Below are positions 33,892 to 42,601 of a DNA stretch of 64,000 bases, in pieces. Source of the stretch: Oscillospiraceae bacterium (GTDB lineage Bacteria; Bacillota; Clostridia; Oscillospirales; CAG-272). A program made the translations under genes and the position numbers. Within the stretch, counting starts at the first letter, position 1; each line of letters starts with the position of its first letter. The stretch covers positions 1-64,000 of the forward strand of contig SVTK01000007.1 in NCBI GenBank assembly GCA_015063805.1. The letters run 5' to 3'. The notes under the pieces were generated by a model. That model made no database searches, was not told the DNA's origin, and saw only the letters and a list, made by a program, of their open reading frames with translations.

Positions 33892-35779
33892 TCCCACCCA
33901 AATTCCGTTCCCCCTTCGTCTGCGTCGGATGTCGGCAAAACATGGGGATGCGGCTTGCCTCGGTACCTTCTCCCGGGATGACACCCTGACCCTCACCCTG
34001 GAGGTCAACTGCGGCCTGGGGTGCACCGCCGTGTCTCTTTCCCTCACCGATGATGACAGCGGCATGACCCATACCTTCCCCCTGGAACGGCAGGGTAGCG
34101 ACCACCTGTGGGATCGCTTTGGTGCTGTTCTCCCCCTGTCCGAAGTAACCGCCCGGGATGGCCTGTTTTGGGGGCATTTCGTGCTGGAGACCGCCTATGG
34201 CCGCCTGTGGAGCGACCACGGACAGGTGGGGGAGATGGGCATCAGCCAATCCCCCGATGCACCGGCCGAGCAGATCACCGTCTACCGGGAAGATTACGAC
34301 ACCCCCGCATGGATTACGGGGGGAATCATGTACCACATCTTTGTGGACCGCTTTTCTCGGGGCGGGGAAGTGCCCTGCCGTGCCGATGCGGTGCTGGAGC
34401 CCGACTGGGACGGGGGCATTCCCGAATTTGCCGAGGTGCGAGGCGGAAAGCTGAAGAACAATACCTTCTTCGGCGGCACCCTGTGGGGCGTGGCGGAGAA
34501 GATGGATTACATCGCCGACCTAGGTGTACGCTGTATCTACCTCAGCCCCGTGTTTGAATCCAACTCCAACCATAAATACGACACCGGGGATTACCTGCGG
34601 GTGGACGAAATGTTTGGCGGCGATGAGGCCCTGCGTGAGGTGATTGCCCGGGCAAAGGCCCGCGGGATCCGTGTGATTCTGGACGGCGTGTTCAACCACA
34701 CCGGAGACGACAGCCGCTACTTCAACCGCCGGGGTAATTATCCCCCCGAGGGGGCCTGCGACAGCCCTGATTCGCCCTATTACCCCTGGTACACCTTCCA
34801 CAGCTATCCCGACCGCTACCGCTGCTGGTGGGACATTGACATTCTTCCCGCCGTCCGGTCGGATAACGAGGACTATCGCCGCTTCATCTGCGGCGAGGTG
34901 GTGCGCAAATGGGGAGAGATGGGCATCGGCGGCTGGCGGCTGGACGTGGCGGACGAGCTTGCCCCCGTTTTCTTAGAAGATTTCCGCCGTGCCGTGAAGG
35001 AGATCGACTCCGATGACGTGATCTACGGCGAGGTGTGGGAAGATGCTTCCAATAAGGTCGCCTACAGCGACCGCCGCCGCTATTTCCGGGGAAAACAGCT
35101 GGATTCGGTAATGAACTATCCTCTCCGGGAGGCGATGATCGCTTTTGTGCGGGATGGGGACGGCTGCTTTCTGCGGGATACGGTGCTGACCCTTGCCCAC
35201 AATTATCCCCCGCAGGTGCTGCGGATGCTGATGAACAGTCTGGGTACCCATGATACCGAGCGCATCCTCAATGTGCTGGCGGGAAAATGCGGGGATGACT
35301 ACACTAACCGGGAACTGTCCACCCTGCGCCTGACCGATGAGGAGCGCGCCCTGGGTATTGCCCGTCTGCGCTGTGCCTACGCGGCGCTGATCTGCCTGCC
35401 CGGCGTGCCCTGTGTCTATTACGGGGACGAAGCTGGCATGGAGGGCTGGCGAGATCCCTTCAACCGTTTGCCCTATCCCTGGGGCAGGGAGGATGAGGAG
35501 CTGCTCGCCCACTACCGCCGGCTTGGCAGCCTCCGTACATCGTCGCCGGCCCTGGCGGCGGGGGATATTGCCTTCCATGATGCAGGAGAGGGACACGTGC
35601 TGTTTACCCGAAGCACGGAGGAGGAAACGCTGATCTGTGCGGTGAATGTGGGAGGCTGCGATTATGAGTTTGACCTTGACCGCTCCTGCCACGATGTGTT
35701 CGATCGGCCGAAGTATGTTTGCGGGGAACAGATCTGTCTGCAGCCGTTTGAGTGGAAGATCCTTCGCGTGGAGAAATAA
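33875..35779 (+). CDS. Glycoside hydrolase family 13 enzyme (alpha-amylase/neopullulanase-like)
   Basis: This 634-residue cytoplasmic enzyme (no signal peptide) probably cuts or debranches glycogen-derived glucans. An N-terminal beta domain (about 1-140) precedes the GH13 barrel: YHIFVDRFSRG near 156, ILDGVFNHTGDDS (about 268-280), the nucleophile in GGWRLDVADEL (Asp about 355), the acid in IYGEVWEDAS (Glu about 385) and the third carboxylate in SLGTHDTERIL (Asp about 456). The layout fits maltogenic-amylase or neopullulanase-like enzymes; exact specificity is open. ATG 33875 lies inside glgP with GAGGGTG upstream. A strong hairpin overlaps its stop. Confidence 0.9.
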   Translation: MRLYSDPTQIPFPLRLRRMSAKHGDAACLGTFSRDDTLTLTLEVNCGLGCTAVSLSLTDDDSGMTHTFPLERQGSDHLWDRFGAVLPLSEVTARDGLFWGHFVLETAYGRLWSDHGQVGEMGISQSPDAPAEQITVYREDYDTPAWITGGIMYHIFVDRFSRGGEVPCRADAVLEPDWDGGIPEFAEVRGGKLKNNTFFGGTLWGVAEKMDYIADLGVRCIYLSPVFESNSNHKYDTGDYLRVDEMFGGDEALREVIARAKARGIRVILDGVFNHTGDDSRYFNRRGNYPPEGACDSPDSPYYPWYTFHSYPDRYRCWWDIDILPAVRSDNEDYRRFICGEVVRKWGEMGIGGWRLDVADELAPVFLEDFRRAVKEIDSDDVIYGEVWEDASNKVAYSDRRRYFRGKQLDSVMNYPLREAMIAFVRDGDGCFLRDTVLTLAHNYPPQVLRMLMNSLGTHDTERILNVLAGKCGDDYTNRELSTLRLTDEERALGIARLRCAYAALICLPGVPCVYYGDEAGMEGWRDPFNRLPYPWGREDEELLAHYRRLGSLRTSSPALAAGDIAFHDAGEGHVLFTRSTEEETLICAVNVGGCDYEFDLDRSCHDVFDRPKYVCGEQICLQPFEWKILRVEK

Positions 35780-35816
35780 GAAAAAGGACATCGAGAGATG
35801 TCCTTTTTTCTTATTT
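35774..35816. terminator. Bidirectional terminator after the glycogen operon
   Basis: AAATAAGAAAAAGGACATC, loop GAGA, GATGTCCTTTTTTCTTATTT forms a stem of about 19 bp with A and T runs on the two sides, serving the GH13 gene and the leftward regulator. The stop codon lies within the stem. Confidence 0.95.
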
Positions 35817-35829
35817 GGCGCGGTGGCGG

Positions 35830-36036
35830 TCAGCTTTCCTCCGTAAGTCCGATGAAATAGTCTGCACTGACCTCGTAAAACTGGCAGAGCTTGATGAGGT
35901 CTTCGATCTTCAGCTCGGCCCTTCCGTCCTCGATGTGGCTGTAGCCCTGCTGGGATTTGTTGATGATCGCGCCCACTTCCTTCTGCGTCAGATCCCTGTC
36001 CTCCCTCAGATTCCTCATTCTGATTCTGTAGTTCAT
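35830..36036 (-). CDS. Small XRE-family transcriptional regulator
   Basis: This 68-residue protein is almost entirely one Cro/CI-type helix-turn-helix domain: RIRMRNLREDRDLTQKEVGAIINKSQQGYSHIEDGRAELKIEDLIKLCQFYEVSADYFIGL, the standard XRE pattern. ATG 36036 follows GGGGGA; in-frame ATGs at 36051 and 36081 lack a ribosome site. It is divergent from the membrane protein gene at 36206, and the shared region carries two palindromes built on ACTCA/TGAGT. It therefore probably represses that gene and possibly itself; this is inferred from the layout. Confidence 0.88.
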   Translation of the reverse strand: MNYRIRMRNLREDRDLTQKEVGAIINKSQQGYSHIEDGRAELKIEDLIKLCQFYEVSADYFIGLTEES

Positions 36037-36073
36037 AGAATTCCCCCGCATGATTTGATATAGAAAGTTTAGC

Positions 36074-36120
36074 ATACTCACAATTTGAGTATTGACATTT
36101 ACTCAATAATTGAGTATAAT
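36074..36120 (+). promoter_or_regulatory. Consensus promoter overlapped by two palindromic operators
   Basis: TTGACA (36092-36097), 17 bp, TATAAT (36115-36120) drives the membrane protein gene. A perfect palindrome ACTCAATAATTGAGT (36101-36115) fills the spacer, and ATACTCA-caatt-TGAGTAT (36074-36092) abuts the -35. Their centres are 25 bp apart. They are the likely binding sites of the divergent XRE regulator. Confidence 0.85.
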
Positions 36121-36205
36121 ATAAATCAACCCGGCAAAAATGTTGATTTTTATCCCAAGCTATGGTAAAATCAGCATGAGGACAAAAAGCGCAAAGGAGA
36201 AAACT

Positions 36206-37078
36206 ATGCAGAAAAATCAGCAGAATAACTTAACGCCCGCTCCCACCGCAGAGATGATACTGGAAAACCAATACAACAGTGCACGGAAGAATCTGCTGGC
36301 AGTAGCGGCCTTCAGCTTGATCAATCTCATCCTGCTGGCGGTGGATTCCTTCACCTATTTTCTGTTTTCCGCCTCTATTCCGTATATTTTGGCAGATACG
36401 GCCAAGTACCTCTGTGGGATGTATCCCCCGGAATATTATGACTTCGACTATGCAGATGGCCTGTTCTTTTCCCGCGGTGTCTTTTGGGTCGCCTTTGTAC
36501 TGGCACTGCTGATCGTTGCTTTTTATGTGCTGTGCTTTGTCCTCTCGGGGAAGAATCGCGTGGGCTGGCTGATTACGGGGTTGGTCTTCTTTGCTTTGGA
36601 TACGGTGGTCATGTTCTACAATTACGGGATTGCCGCCGATATGATCATGGATATTATCTTTCACGGCTGGGTGATCGTCATTCTTTCGGTTGGGATTCAC
36701 GCCCATTTCAAACGTAAAAAGCTCATCGAGAGTCGGGGCGCTTCAGAAGACGCGGATGCCTGGGCGGAGCTGGGTGATGTGGGGTGTCTGGCCGAAGATG
36801 CGCCTGTGTACAGAGCCGCCGACTTTGACGTGAAGCACAGGATCCTTCTGCAGACCGAGCAGTTCGGACACACGGTGATCTACCGCAGGGTGGGGAAGAC
36901 CAATGAGCTGGTGATCGACGGATTGGTATACGATGACTATACCGCCAGCATGGAGCTGCCCCATGAGCTTACCGCGCGTGTGGACGGCCACGAAATTGTG
37001 GCAGGCCTGACCGGGGGATCCCGCAGTTATATCTCGGTTGACGGGGAGATCGTTGCGAAAAAACTTCGGTTGGTGTGA
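36206..37078 (+). CDS. Hypothetical membrane protein controlled by the XRE gene
   Basis: This 290-residue protein has a short cytoplasmic N-terminus, four hydrophobic segments (about residues 30-55, 60-80, 95-125 with FWVAFVLALLIVAFYVLCFVL, and 130-170 with WLITGLVFFALDTVVMF) and a C-terminal soluble domain of about 110 residues rich in beta structure (DVKHRILLQTEQFGHTVIYRRVGKTNELVIDGLVYDDYT, GHEIVAGLTGGSRSYISVDGEIVAKK). I do not recognise a named family. AAAGGAGA precedes ATG 36206; the longer in-frame start at 36140 has no ribosome site. Strict control by a paired operator suggests a conditional function. Confidence 0.7.
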   Translation: MQKNQQNNLTPAPTAEMILENQYNSARKNLLAVAAFSLINLILLAVDSFTYFLFSASIPYILADTAKYLCGMYPPEYYDFDYADGLFFSRGVFWVAFVLALLIVAFYVLCFVLSGKNRVGWLITGLVFFALDTVVMFYNYGIAADMIMDIIFHGWVIVILSVGIHAHFKRKKLIESRGASEDADAWAELGDVGCLAEDAPVYRAADFDVKHRILLQTEQFGHTVIYRRVGKTNELVIDGLVYDDYTASMELPHELTARVDGHEIVAGLTGGSRSYISVDGEIVAKKLRLV

Positions 37079-37109
37079 TCCGGAAAAAAAGGATAACATA
37101 ATGGCAAAA

Positions 37110-37140
37110 GGTGCCGCGCAGTTCCGCGCGGCACCCTTCG
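37110..37140 (+). terminator. Terminator of the membrane protein gene
   Basis: GGTGCCGCGC, loop AGTTCC, GCGCGGCACC (37110-37135), followed by CTTCGTATTTT. It is one of the GGTGCCGCGC hairpin set. Confidence 0.85.
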
Positions 37141-37158
37141 TATTTTGATGCAAAAAGG

Positions 37159-37189
37159 AAAGCCGAGGGCGGCTGCCCTCGGCTTTTTT
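37159..37189. terminator. Bidirectional terminator before gapA
   Basis: AAAGCCGAGGGC, loop GGCT, GCCCTCGGCTTTTTT. On the minus strand it ends the gapA transcript 12 nt after the stop; on the plus strand it backs up the hairpin at 37110. Confidence 0.93.
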
Positions 37190-37200
37190 ATGCGCAAAAC

Positions 37201-38214
37201 TTAAGCAAGCTCTGCGAAGTACTTGATGGTGCGAACCATCTGAGAGGTGTAGGAGTTCTCGTTGTCGTACCAGGAAACAACCTGAACCTCGTACAGACCG
37301 TTGCCGATCTCCTTGACCATGGTCTGGGTTGCATCGAAGAGAGAACCGTAGCGGATACCGATGATATCGCTGGAAACGATCTGATCCTCGTTGTAACCGA
37401 AGGACTCGGAGGAAGCGGCCTTCATGGCAGCGTTGATGCCCTCAACGGTAACATTCTCGCCCTTAACAACTGCGAAGAGGAGAGTGGTGGAGCCGGTGGG
37501 GGTAGGAACGCGCTGAGCAGCGCCGATGAGCTTGCCGTTGAGCTCGGGAATTACCAGGCCGATTGCCTTAGCAGCACCGGTGGAGTTGGGAACGATGTTT
37601 GCAGCAGCAGCTCTTGCGCGGCGGAGGTCACCCTTTCTGTGGGGGCCGTCCAGAACCATCTGGTCGCCGGTGTAAGCGTGAACGGTGCACATGATACCGG
37701 TCTGGATCTCTGCATAGTCGTTGAGTGCCTTAGCCATGGGAGCGAGGCAGTTGGTGGTGCAGGAAGCAGCGGAGATGATCTGATCATCAGCGGTGAGGGT
37801 CTTCTCGTTTACGCTGTAAACGATGGTCTTGAGGTCGTTGCCTGCGGGAGCAGAGATAACAACCTTCTTTGCACCTGCGTTGATGTGAGCCATGGACTTC
37901 TCCTTGGAGGTGTAGAAGCCGGTGCACTCGAGAACGACGTCAACGTCGAGCTCTTTCCAGGGGCAATCGTTTGCATCCTTGCAAGCGTAGATCTTGATGG
38001 TCTTGCCGTCAACGGTGATGGTGTCCTCGCCGGCCTCAACGGTGTGACCCTCGTAGCGACCCTGAGCGGTGTCGTACTTGAGAAGGTGAGCGAGCATTTC
38101 GGGCTTGGTCAGGTCGTTGATTGCAACAACCTCGTAACCCTCAGCGCCGAACATCTGACGGAAAGCCAGACGGCCAATGCGGCCAAAGCCATTAATCGCA
38201 ACTTTTACTGCCAT
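37201..38214 (-). CDS. gapA: Glyceraldehyde-3-phosphate dehydrogenase
   Basis: GAPDH oxidises glyceraldehyde 3-phosphate with NAD+ and phosphate in glycolysis. The 337-residue type I enzyme has the Rossmann start [20 protein letters not shown], the catalytic Cys in [17 protein letters not shown] (about 148-164), the catalytic His in [42 protein letters not shown] (about 174-215) and the C-terminal [20 protein letters not shown] 38214 follows GGAGG at 9 nt; the in-frame upstream start at 38286 is rejected. Codon use is highly biased, in line with strong expression. It is monocistronic. Confidence 0.97.
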   Translation of the reverse strand: MAVKVAINGFGRIGRLAFRQMFGAEGYEVVAINDLTKPEMLAHLLKYDTAQGRYEGHTVEAGEDTITVDGKTIKIYACKDANDCPWKELDVDVVLECTGFYTSKEKSMAHINAGAKKVVISAPAGNDLKTIVYSVNEKTLTADDQIISAASCTTNCLAPMAKALNDYAEIQTGIMCTVHAYTGDQMVLDGPHRKGDLRRARAAAANIVPNSTGAAKAIGLVIPELNGKLIGAAQRVPTPTGSTTLLFAVVKGENVTVEGINAAMKAASSESFGYNEDQIVSSDIIGIRYGSLFDATQTMVKEIGNGLYEVQVVSWYDNENSYTSQMVRTIKYFAELA

Positions 38215-38301
38215 TGGTGGAATCCTCCGTATAATAAAAATTTTTTTGAACTGAGTAAAATGCCCGGGAAAAAGGGACAAGCCCAATCCCCGCCAACCTA
38301 T

Positions 38302-38330
38302 ATTTTACCGCAAAATCGCAAAAGATACAA
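38302..38330 (-). promoter_or_regulatory. Probable sigma-A promoter of gapA
   Basis: The minus strand reads TTGTAT (38330-38325), 17 bp, TAAAAT (38307-38302), about 88 bp before the start codon. Confidence 0.75.
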
Positions 38331-38451
38331 GAGAAATGTGCAAAAATGATCAAAATTGTCATTTTGCCATCAGCTTTGCGCAAGATAAAGGAAAAATTGT
38401 GCAATTTACCAACCGAAAAATTGCGGTTTTGGGTAATTTGCGGGAAGAGCT

Positions 38452-39201
38452 TTATTTGCGCCCTTTCCATTTCTCGGCATAGGTGCCGAACAGGAATTTG
38501 GGCAGCTTCATCATGCGGCCGATGCGCTTGGGCTCGCAGCAAAGGCGGTAGAACCATTCGAGCCCCAGCTTGATGAAGAGCTTAGGGGCACGCTTGACGT
38601 TTCCTGCCCATACATCCAGCGATCCGCCCAGTGCCAGGCAAAGCTTGACCGAGCCGAGGGCGGCGCGGTTGGCATCGATCCATTTTTCCTGCGCAGGCAC
38701 ACCCAGGCAGACATAGAGCACATCGGGCGAGGCGGCACGGATGGCGGCAAGCACCGCTTCGTTTTCTTCGCCTTCCTTCTTGAAGTAGCCGTCATGGATG
38801 CCCGCTACGGTGAGGGCGGGATATTTCTCCTGCATATTTGCCGCGGCCTGCTCAGCAACACCGGGCTTGGCCCCGAGAAAATACACCGAATAGCCTTTCT
38901 CGGCCGCAATGGCCAGGGTACGCTCCCCAAGTTCGATTCCCGCTACCTTTTCTTTCAGCGGTGTACCGAGAATGCGGGAAGCCTTGATGACGCCGATTCC
39001 GTCGGGGATAATCAGGTCGGCGGAATTGATCAGGGAATAATATTCGTTTTCCTCAATGCAGAGCTGAACGATCTCCGAATTGGGAGTAAATACGGCGTGT
39101 GGGGACTCGGAGGGAGCCGCCAGCACCGAGCTGACCCAGTCAGCCGCTTCGTCCAGGGTGACATTGCAAAAATCGACGCCGCGGATGTTGATGATTTCCA
39201 T
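38452..39201 (-). CDS. WecG/TagA/CpsF-family glycosyltransferase
   Basis: This 249-residue GT26 enzyme transfers an amino sugar to a lipid-linked sugar in teichoic-acid or polysaccharide synthesis, as TagA does with ManNAc. The conserved core is present: FTPNSEIVQLCIEENEYYSLINSADLIIPDGIGVIKASRILG (about 38-79), VYFLGAKPGVAEQAAANM (about 106) and the C-terminal VCLGVPAQEKWIDANRAAL ... ALGGSLDVWAGNVKRAPKLFIKLGLEWFYRL. The catalytic Asp is likely in IIPDGIG. AAGGAC precedes ATG 39201. It lies 14 bp after the polysaccharide deacetylase gene, so both probably act on envelope glycans; the acceptor is not known. Confidence 0.9.
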   Translation of the reverse strand: MEIINIRGVDFCNVTLDEAADWVSSVLAAPSESPHAVFTPNSEIVQLCIEENEYYSLINSADLIIPDGIGVIKASRILGTPLKEKVAGIELGERTLAIAAEKGYSVYFLGAKPGVAEQAAANMQEKYPALTVAGIHDGYFKKEGEENEAVLAAIRAASPDVLYVCLGVPAQEKWIDANRAALGSVKLCLALGGSLDVWAGNVKRAPKLFIKLGLEWFYRLCCEPKRIGRMMKLPKFLFGTYAEKWKGRK

Positions 39202-39215
39202 GCAGTTGTCCTTTC

Positions 39216-40211
39216 TTATTGAAGCGGCCGGAAGATGTAGGGATCCTCCAGCTTGTCCAGTGTAGCGAAGGTGTACCCCCGCTCAATGAGGTAGTCCAGT
39301 ATCGCCGGCAGAGTTGCCACGGTATCGGCACTGGTGTCATGCATCAGCATGACCCGGGGCAGAGTGGGATTGCGGTCTGCCACAACCAGGGTGTATTTGA
39401 GGGTAGCGAAGAAATATTCCTCCATGGTTTGCTCGGGACGCTTATCCCCGAAGTATCGGTCATTGGTAGCCAGTACCCAGTCATAGGGGCGGTATCCTGC
39501 GTTCAGCACAGCAGTCAGCAGGGAAGGATAGAGGGGATTGCCATCCAGCAGAGAATTGGTGGTGCCGCCGGGGAAGCGGTAGATCCGTTCTCGGGGGAGC
39601 TCACCCAACGCCCCCAATACCGCATTTTCCCAGCGGGAAATGTCGGCGAGAATGGTATCGGCGGAGACATAGATCGAGGGGTAGTCGTGGCTGTAGCTGT
39701 GGCAAGCCAGCATATGGCCGCCCGCAACAATGTCCCGGGCGAGGTCGGGGTATCGGTCCACATAGCGACCCACCGTGAAGAACGTGGCGTGAATGTTGTA
39801 TTCCGCCAAAATCCGGAGAACCTCTTCGGTGTTCCCGCGGCATGGCCCGTCGTCAAAGGTGAGGAAAACGGTGGTGGTAAGATCAAGCGGTTCCTCAACA
39901 ACCATTGGTGCCTCGGTAGTTTCGGGCGCTTCAGTAGTTTCGGGCGCTTCAGTAGTTTCGGGCGCTTCAGTGGTTTCGGGCGCCTCGGCGGTTACCGGCG
40001 CTTCGGTGGTTGTCGTAGCCTCGGTAGTTGCAAAAGCTTCGGTGGTTGCCGGCACCTCAGTGGTTGCAGGTGCTTCGGTGGTTGTGGGCGCCTCAGTGGT
40101 TGCCGGCATCTCGGTGGTTATGGGCGGTGGGGAAGGAATCTGCGCGGTGGGGAGACATCCCGCAAAGAGTATCGCGCAGACAAGCAGGACAAGGGCGGAA
40201 GAATATTTCAT
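39216..40211 (-). CDS. Polysaccharide deacetylase lipoprotein with a TTEAP-repeat linker
   Basis: This 331-residue CE4 (NodB-fold) enzyme probably deacetylates a cell-wall or exported glycan. It has a lipobox FAGC (residues 16-19), a linker of twelve six-residue repeats close to TTEAPE (about 31-102), then the NodB domain: FLTFDDGPC (Asp120, Asp121), the metal-binding CHSYSHD (His171, His175), RFPGGTT (about 202) and MLMHDTSADT near the end. The catalytic set looks complete. ATG 40211 has GGAGGT upstream; the longer start at 40262 is disfavoured. The repeat linker would hold the enzyme away from the membrane within the wall. Confidence 0.92.
   Translation of the reverse strand: MKYSSALVLLVCAILFAGCLPTAQIPSPPPITTEMPATTEAPTTTEAPATTEVPATTEAFATTEATTTTEAPVTAEAPETTEAPETTEAPETTEAPETTEAPMVVEEPLDLTTTVFLTFDDGPCRGNTEEVLRILAEYNIHATFFTVGRYVDRYPDLARDIVAGGHMLACHSYSHDYPSIYVSADTILADISRWENAVLGALGELPRERIYRFPGGTTNSLLDGNPLYPSLLTAVLNAGYRPYDWVLATNDRYFGDKRPEQTMEEYFFATLKYTLVVADRNPTLPRVMLMHDTSADTVATLPAILDYLIERGYTFATLDKLEDPYIFRPLQ
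39906..40121 (-). repeat. 18-bp tandem repeats encoding the TTEAP linker
   Basis: Twelve consecutive 18-bp units encode (A/E)TTEAP-type hexapeptides. The four units nearest the catalytic domain (about 39910-39980) are almost identical in DNA, so the copy number probably varies between strains. Confidence 0.92.
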
Positions 40212-40301
40212 AGACAGTTGACCTCCGTGAATATACGGATTATAAGACGGGAAAAAGAACAAAATGTTCCTGTTTGTGCAAAAAAAGAAAAATTTTTTCG
40301 A

Positions 40302-42437
40302 TCAACTCAGTACCCCTGCATCCGGGGTGAACCGGGCTGAAACTTCATCCCGCAGGAGAGGGTAATGTTCAAGATCGGGATCGGCTTCCAGCAGTTTTTT
40401 CGCTTCAGCCGAAGCTGTTTCCAGCAGCGCAGTATCTTCGGCCAGGCTGGCCAGGCGGAAGTGCAGGTCTCCGTGCTGGCGGATGGCATCGCCGCTTCCG
40501 GGGGCAAGAAAATCCCCCGGCCCTCGCTGGCGCAGATCGGCCTCGGCAATGGCAAAGCCGTCATGCTCACGGCACATCACCCCCAGCCGCTCACGTGCGC
40601 TCTCACCCTGGGCATCCGACACCAGCACGCAATAGGCCTTGCGGCTTCCGCGGCCCACACGGCCGCGAAGCTGATGAAGCTGGGACAGGCCGAAGCGATC
40701 GGCATTTTCCACGATCATCAAAGACGCATTGGGGACGTTGACCCCCACTTCAATGACAGTGGTGGAGACCAGAACGTCAAATTCCCCGTCGGCAAAACGG
40801 CGCATGATTTCTCCCTTTTCTCCCGAGGGAAGCTTGCCGTGAACGAAGCCAATGCGCAGATCGGGCATGGCGGCCGCCAGCTCGGCGGCGTAGGTGACGG
40901 CGGCCTTGACGGGGGGCTTGTCCCCCGGGGCGGCGGCCAGTACCTCATCCAAGGGAAGGGCATCTGCCTCTTCCTCGGCGGTTTCCTCCACCGCGGGACA
41001 TACCACATAAACCTGTCCACCCTCGGCCACTTGCTTTTGAATGAAGGCGTTGAGACGCGGGCGGTAGCGTTCGTCCACCGCAAAGGTGTCAACCACCTGT
41101 CGTCCGGGAGGTAGCTGATCGATTTTGGATACCGCAAGCTCACCGTACAGCGTAAGGGCAAGGGTGCGGGGAATGGGCGTGGCGCTCATGACCAGCAGAT
41201 GTGCGCCCCTGTTCTTTTCTGCCAGCGTTGCCCGTTGGCCCACGCCGAACCGATGCTGTTCGTCGGTGACGGTCAAGCCGGGGGCGTAGAACTCCACACC
41301 CTCCGAGAGTAGTGCCTGCGTGCCGATGACCACCGGCATCCGAATCATATCAAGGGGGCAGGCCAGGGCGGTTCTGATCCTGCGCTTTTCTGCCGCGGAG
41401 GTGGCACCGATGAGCAGACCGCATTCGATTCCAAGGGCAGAGAAGAGGGGGGCAAGGTCGGCATAATGCTGACGTGCCAGGATCTCGGTGGGGGCCATCA
41501 GCGCAGCCTGCCTGCCGTTTTTCACGGCAATGTACATGGCGGCGGCCGCACAGATCGTTTTGCCGCAGCCCACATCGCCGATGACGATGCGCCCCATGGG
41601 AATATCCCCCGCCATGTCTGCGGCGATCTCGCCGATCACCCGGGCCTGAGCATCGGTGAGGGTGTAGGGCAGCAGCGACAGAAGGGGAGAGATGTCATGG
41701 TCGGGGCAGGGAGGCGCGGTATTTTCCCTGTGGGCTCTGACCCCGGCGGTCATACCCAGAGCGAAAGTGAAAAATTCATCAAAAACCAAACGCCGCCGCG
41801 CAATACTCAGGGCATCCACCGACTCGGGGGCGTGGATCTGCCGCAGGGCAAAGGAGCGCAGGGCAAGGGAATGTGCGGTGCGGATTTCGGGGGGGAGCGG
41901 GTCGGCAATGGTATCTCCCATGTGGGAGAGGGCGGCCGAAACCGCCGTGCGCATTTGCTTCCCCGAGATCCCCTCAGTGAGGCGGTAGACCGGTACAAGA
42001 TCAGGGAGAGGGAGGTCCTCATCCCAGGGCTCGCAGACGGGGGAAGAGAGGGCAAATCGGTCGCCCTTGGCGCCCATGCGCTCCACCTTGCCCCAAAAAC
42101 GGAAGACCTGTCCGGGAGCAAAGCTGTCCTTAAGATAGGTTTGATTGAAGAAGGTGATCTCGGCCGTTCCGCTTTCATCGAAGGCGCGGAACTTCAGCAG
42201 AACCATCCCACGGCGGATCATATGCACCCTGGGCGCAGTGGCCACGGTCAGCAGAAGGGCGCATTTGGTGTCGGCGGGGGAGGCCGCCAGCGTGGTGATA
42301 TTGCCGCGATGCTCATAACCCCGTGGAAAATGGAAAAGCAGTTGATTCAGGGAGTGAAGTCCCAAACGGGAAAAGGCAGCCGCGCGTGCGGGACCTATTC
42401 CCGGGAGGACTGTCAGAGGGGCATTCAGTTTTTGCAT
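40302..42437 (-). CDS. recG: ATP-dependent DNA helicase RecG
   Basis: RecG regresses stalled replication forks and migrates branched DNA. The 711-residue protein has the N-terminal wedge (OB) domain (about 60-170), helicase motif I RIVIGDVGCGKT (about 283-294), motif II as DEQH (in TVTDEQHRFGVGQR, about 387-400), motif III SATPIPRTLA, and motif VI QLRGRVGRG (about 588-596). ATG 42437 follows AAAGGAG at 9 nt; the upstream start at 42521 overlaps the promoter region. It has its own consensus promoter, divergent from the phosphodiesterase gene. Confidence 0.97.
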   Translation of the reverse strand: MQKLNAPLTVLPGIGPARAAAFSRLGLHSLNQLLFHFPRGYEHRGNITTLAASPADTKCALLLTVATAPRVHMIRRGMVLLKFRAFDESGTAEITFFNQTYLKDSFAPGQVFRFWGKVERMGAKGDRFALSSPVCEPWDEDLPLPDLVPVYRLTEGISGKQMRTAVSAALSHMGDTIADPLPPEIRTAHSLALRSFALRQIHAPESVDALSIARRRLVFDEFFTFALGMTAGVRAHRENTAPPCPDHDISPLLSLLPYTLTDAQARVIGEIAADMAGDIPMGRIVIGDVGCGKTICAAAAMYIAVKNGRQAALMAPTEILARQHYADLAPLFSALGIECGLLIGATSAAEKRRIRTALACPLDMIRMPVVIGTQALLSEGVEFYAPGLTVTDEQHRFGVGQRATLAEKNRGAHLLVMSATPIPRTLALTLYGELAVSKIDQLPPGRQVVDTFAVDERYRPRLNAFIQKQVAEGGQVYVVCPAVEETAEEEADALPLDEVLAAAPGDKPPVKAAVTYAAELAAAMPDLRIGFVHGKLPSGEKGEIMRRFADGEFDVLVSTTVIEVGVNVPNASLMIVENADRFGLSQLHQLRGRVGRGSRKAYCVLVSDAQGESARERLGVMCREHDGFAIAEADLRQRGPGDFLAPGSGDAIRQHGDLHFRLASLAEDTALLETASAEAKKLLEADPDLEHYPLLRDEVSARFTPDAGVLS

Positions 42438-42474
42438 AACAGCGGCTCCTTTCAGCTTTTTTGTCTTTCTTACC

Positions 42475-42503
42475 ATTATACACCATTTTTCGGGGAATTG
42501 CAA
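42475..42503 (-). promoter_or_regulatory. Sigma-A promoter of recG
   Basis: The minus strand reads TTGCAA (42503-42498), 17 bp, TATAAT (42480-42475). Confidence 0.88.
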
Positions 42504-42535
42504 GGTATAGATGGAGGACAATATGGCAAAAAGCC

Positions 42536-42564
42536 TTGACAGAAGCGGGAGACCGCGGTATAAT
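42536..42564 (+). promoter_or_regulatory. Consensus promoter of the phosphodiesterase-like gene
   Basis: TTGACA (42536-42541), 17 bp, TATAAT (42559-42564). It is divergent from the recG promoter, 33 bp away. Confidence 0.93.
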
Positions 42565-42601
42565 CATAACGTCATCACGTTTGGGTGAAAGGAAATGTAT
42601 T

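Noticed and set aside
38920-38950. tRNA-like GTTCGATTCCC string
   Set aside because: It lies inside the glycosyltransferase coding sequence and no cloverleaf can be drawn around it.
40240-40262. Promoter for the deacetylase operon
   Set aside because: A TATAAT-like -10 is visible on the minus strand but I could not find a convincing -35 at 16-18 bp.
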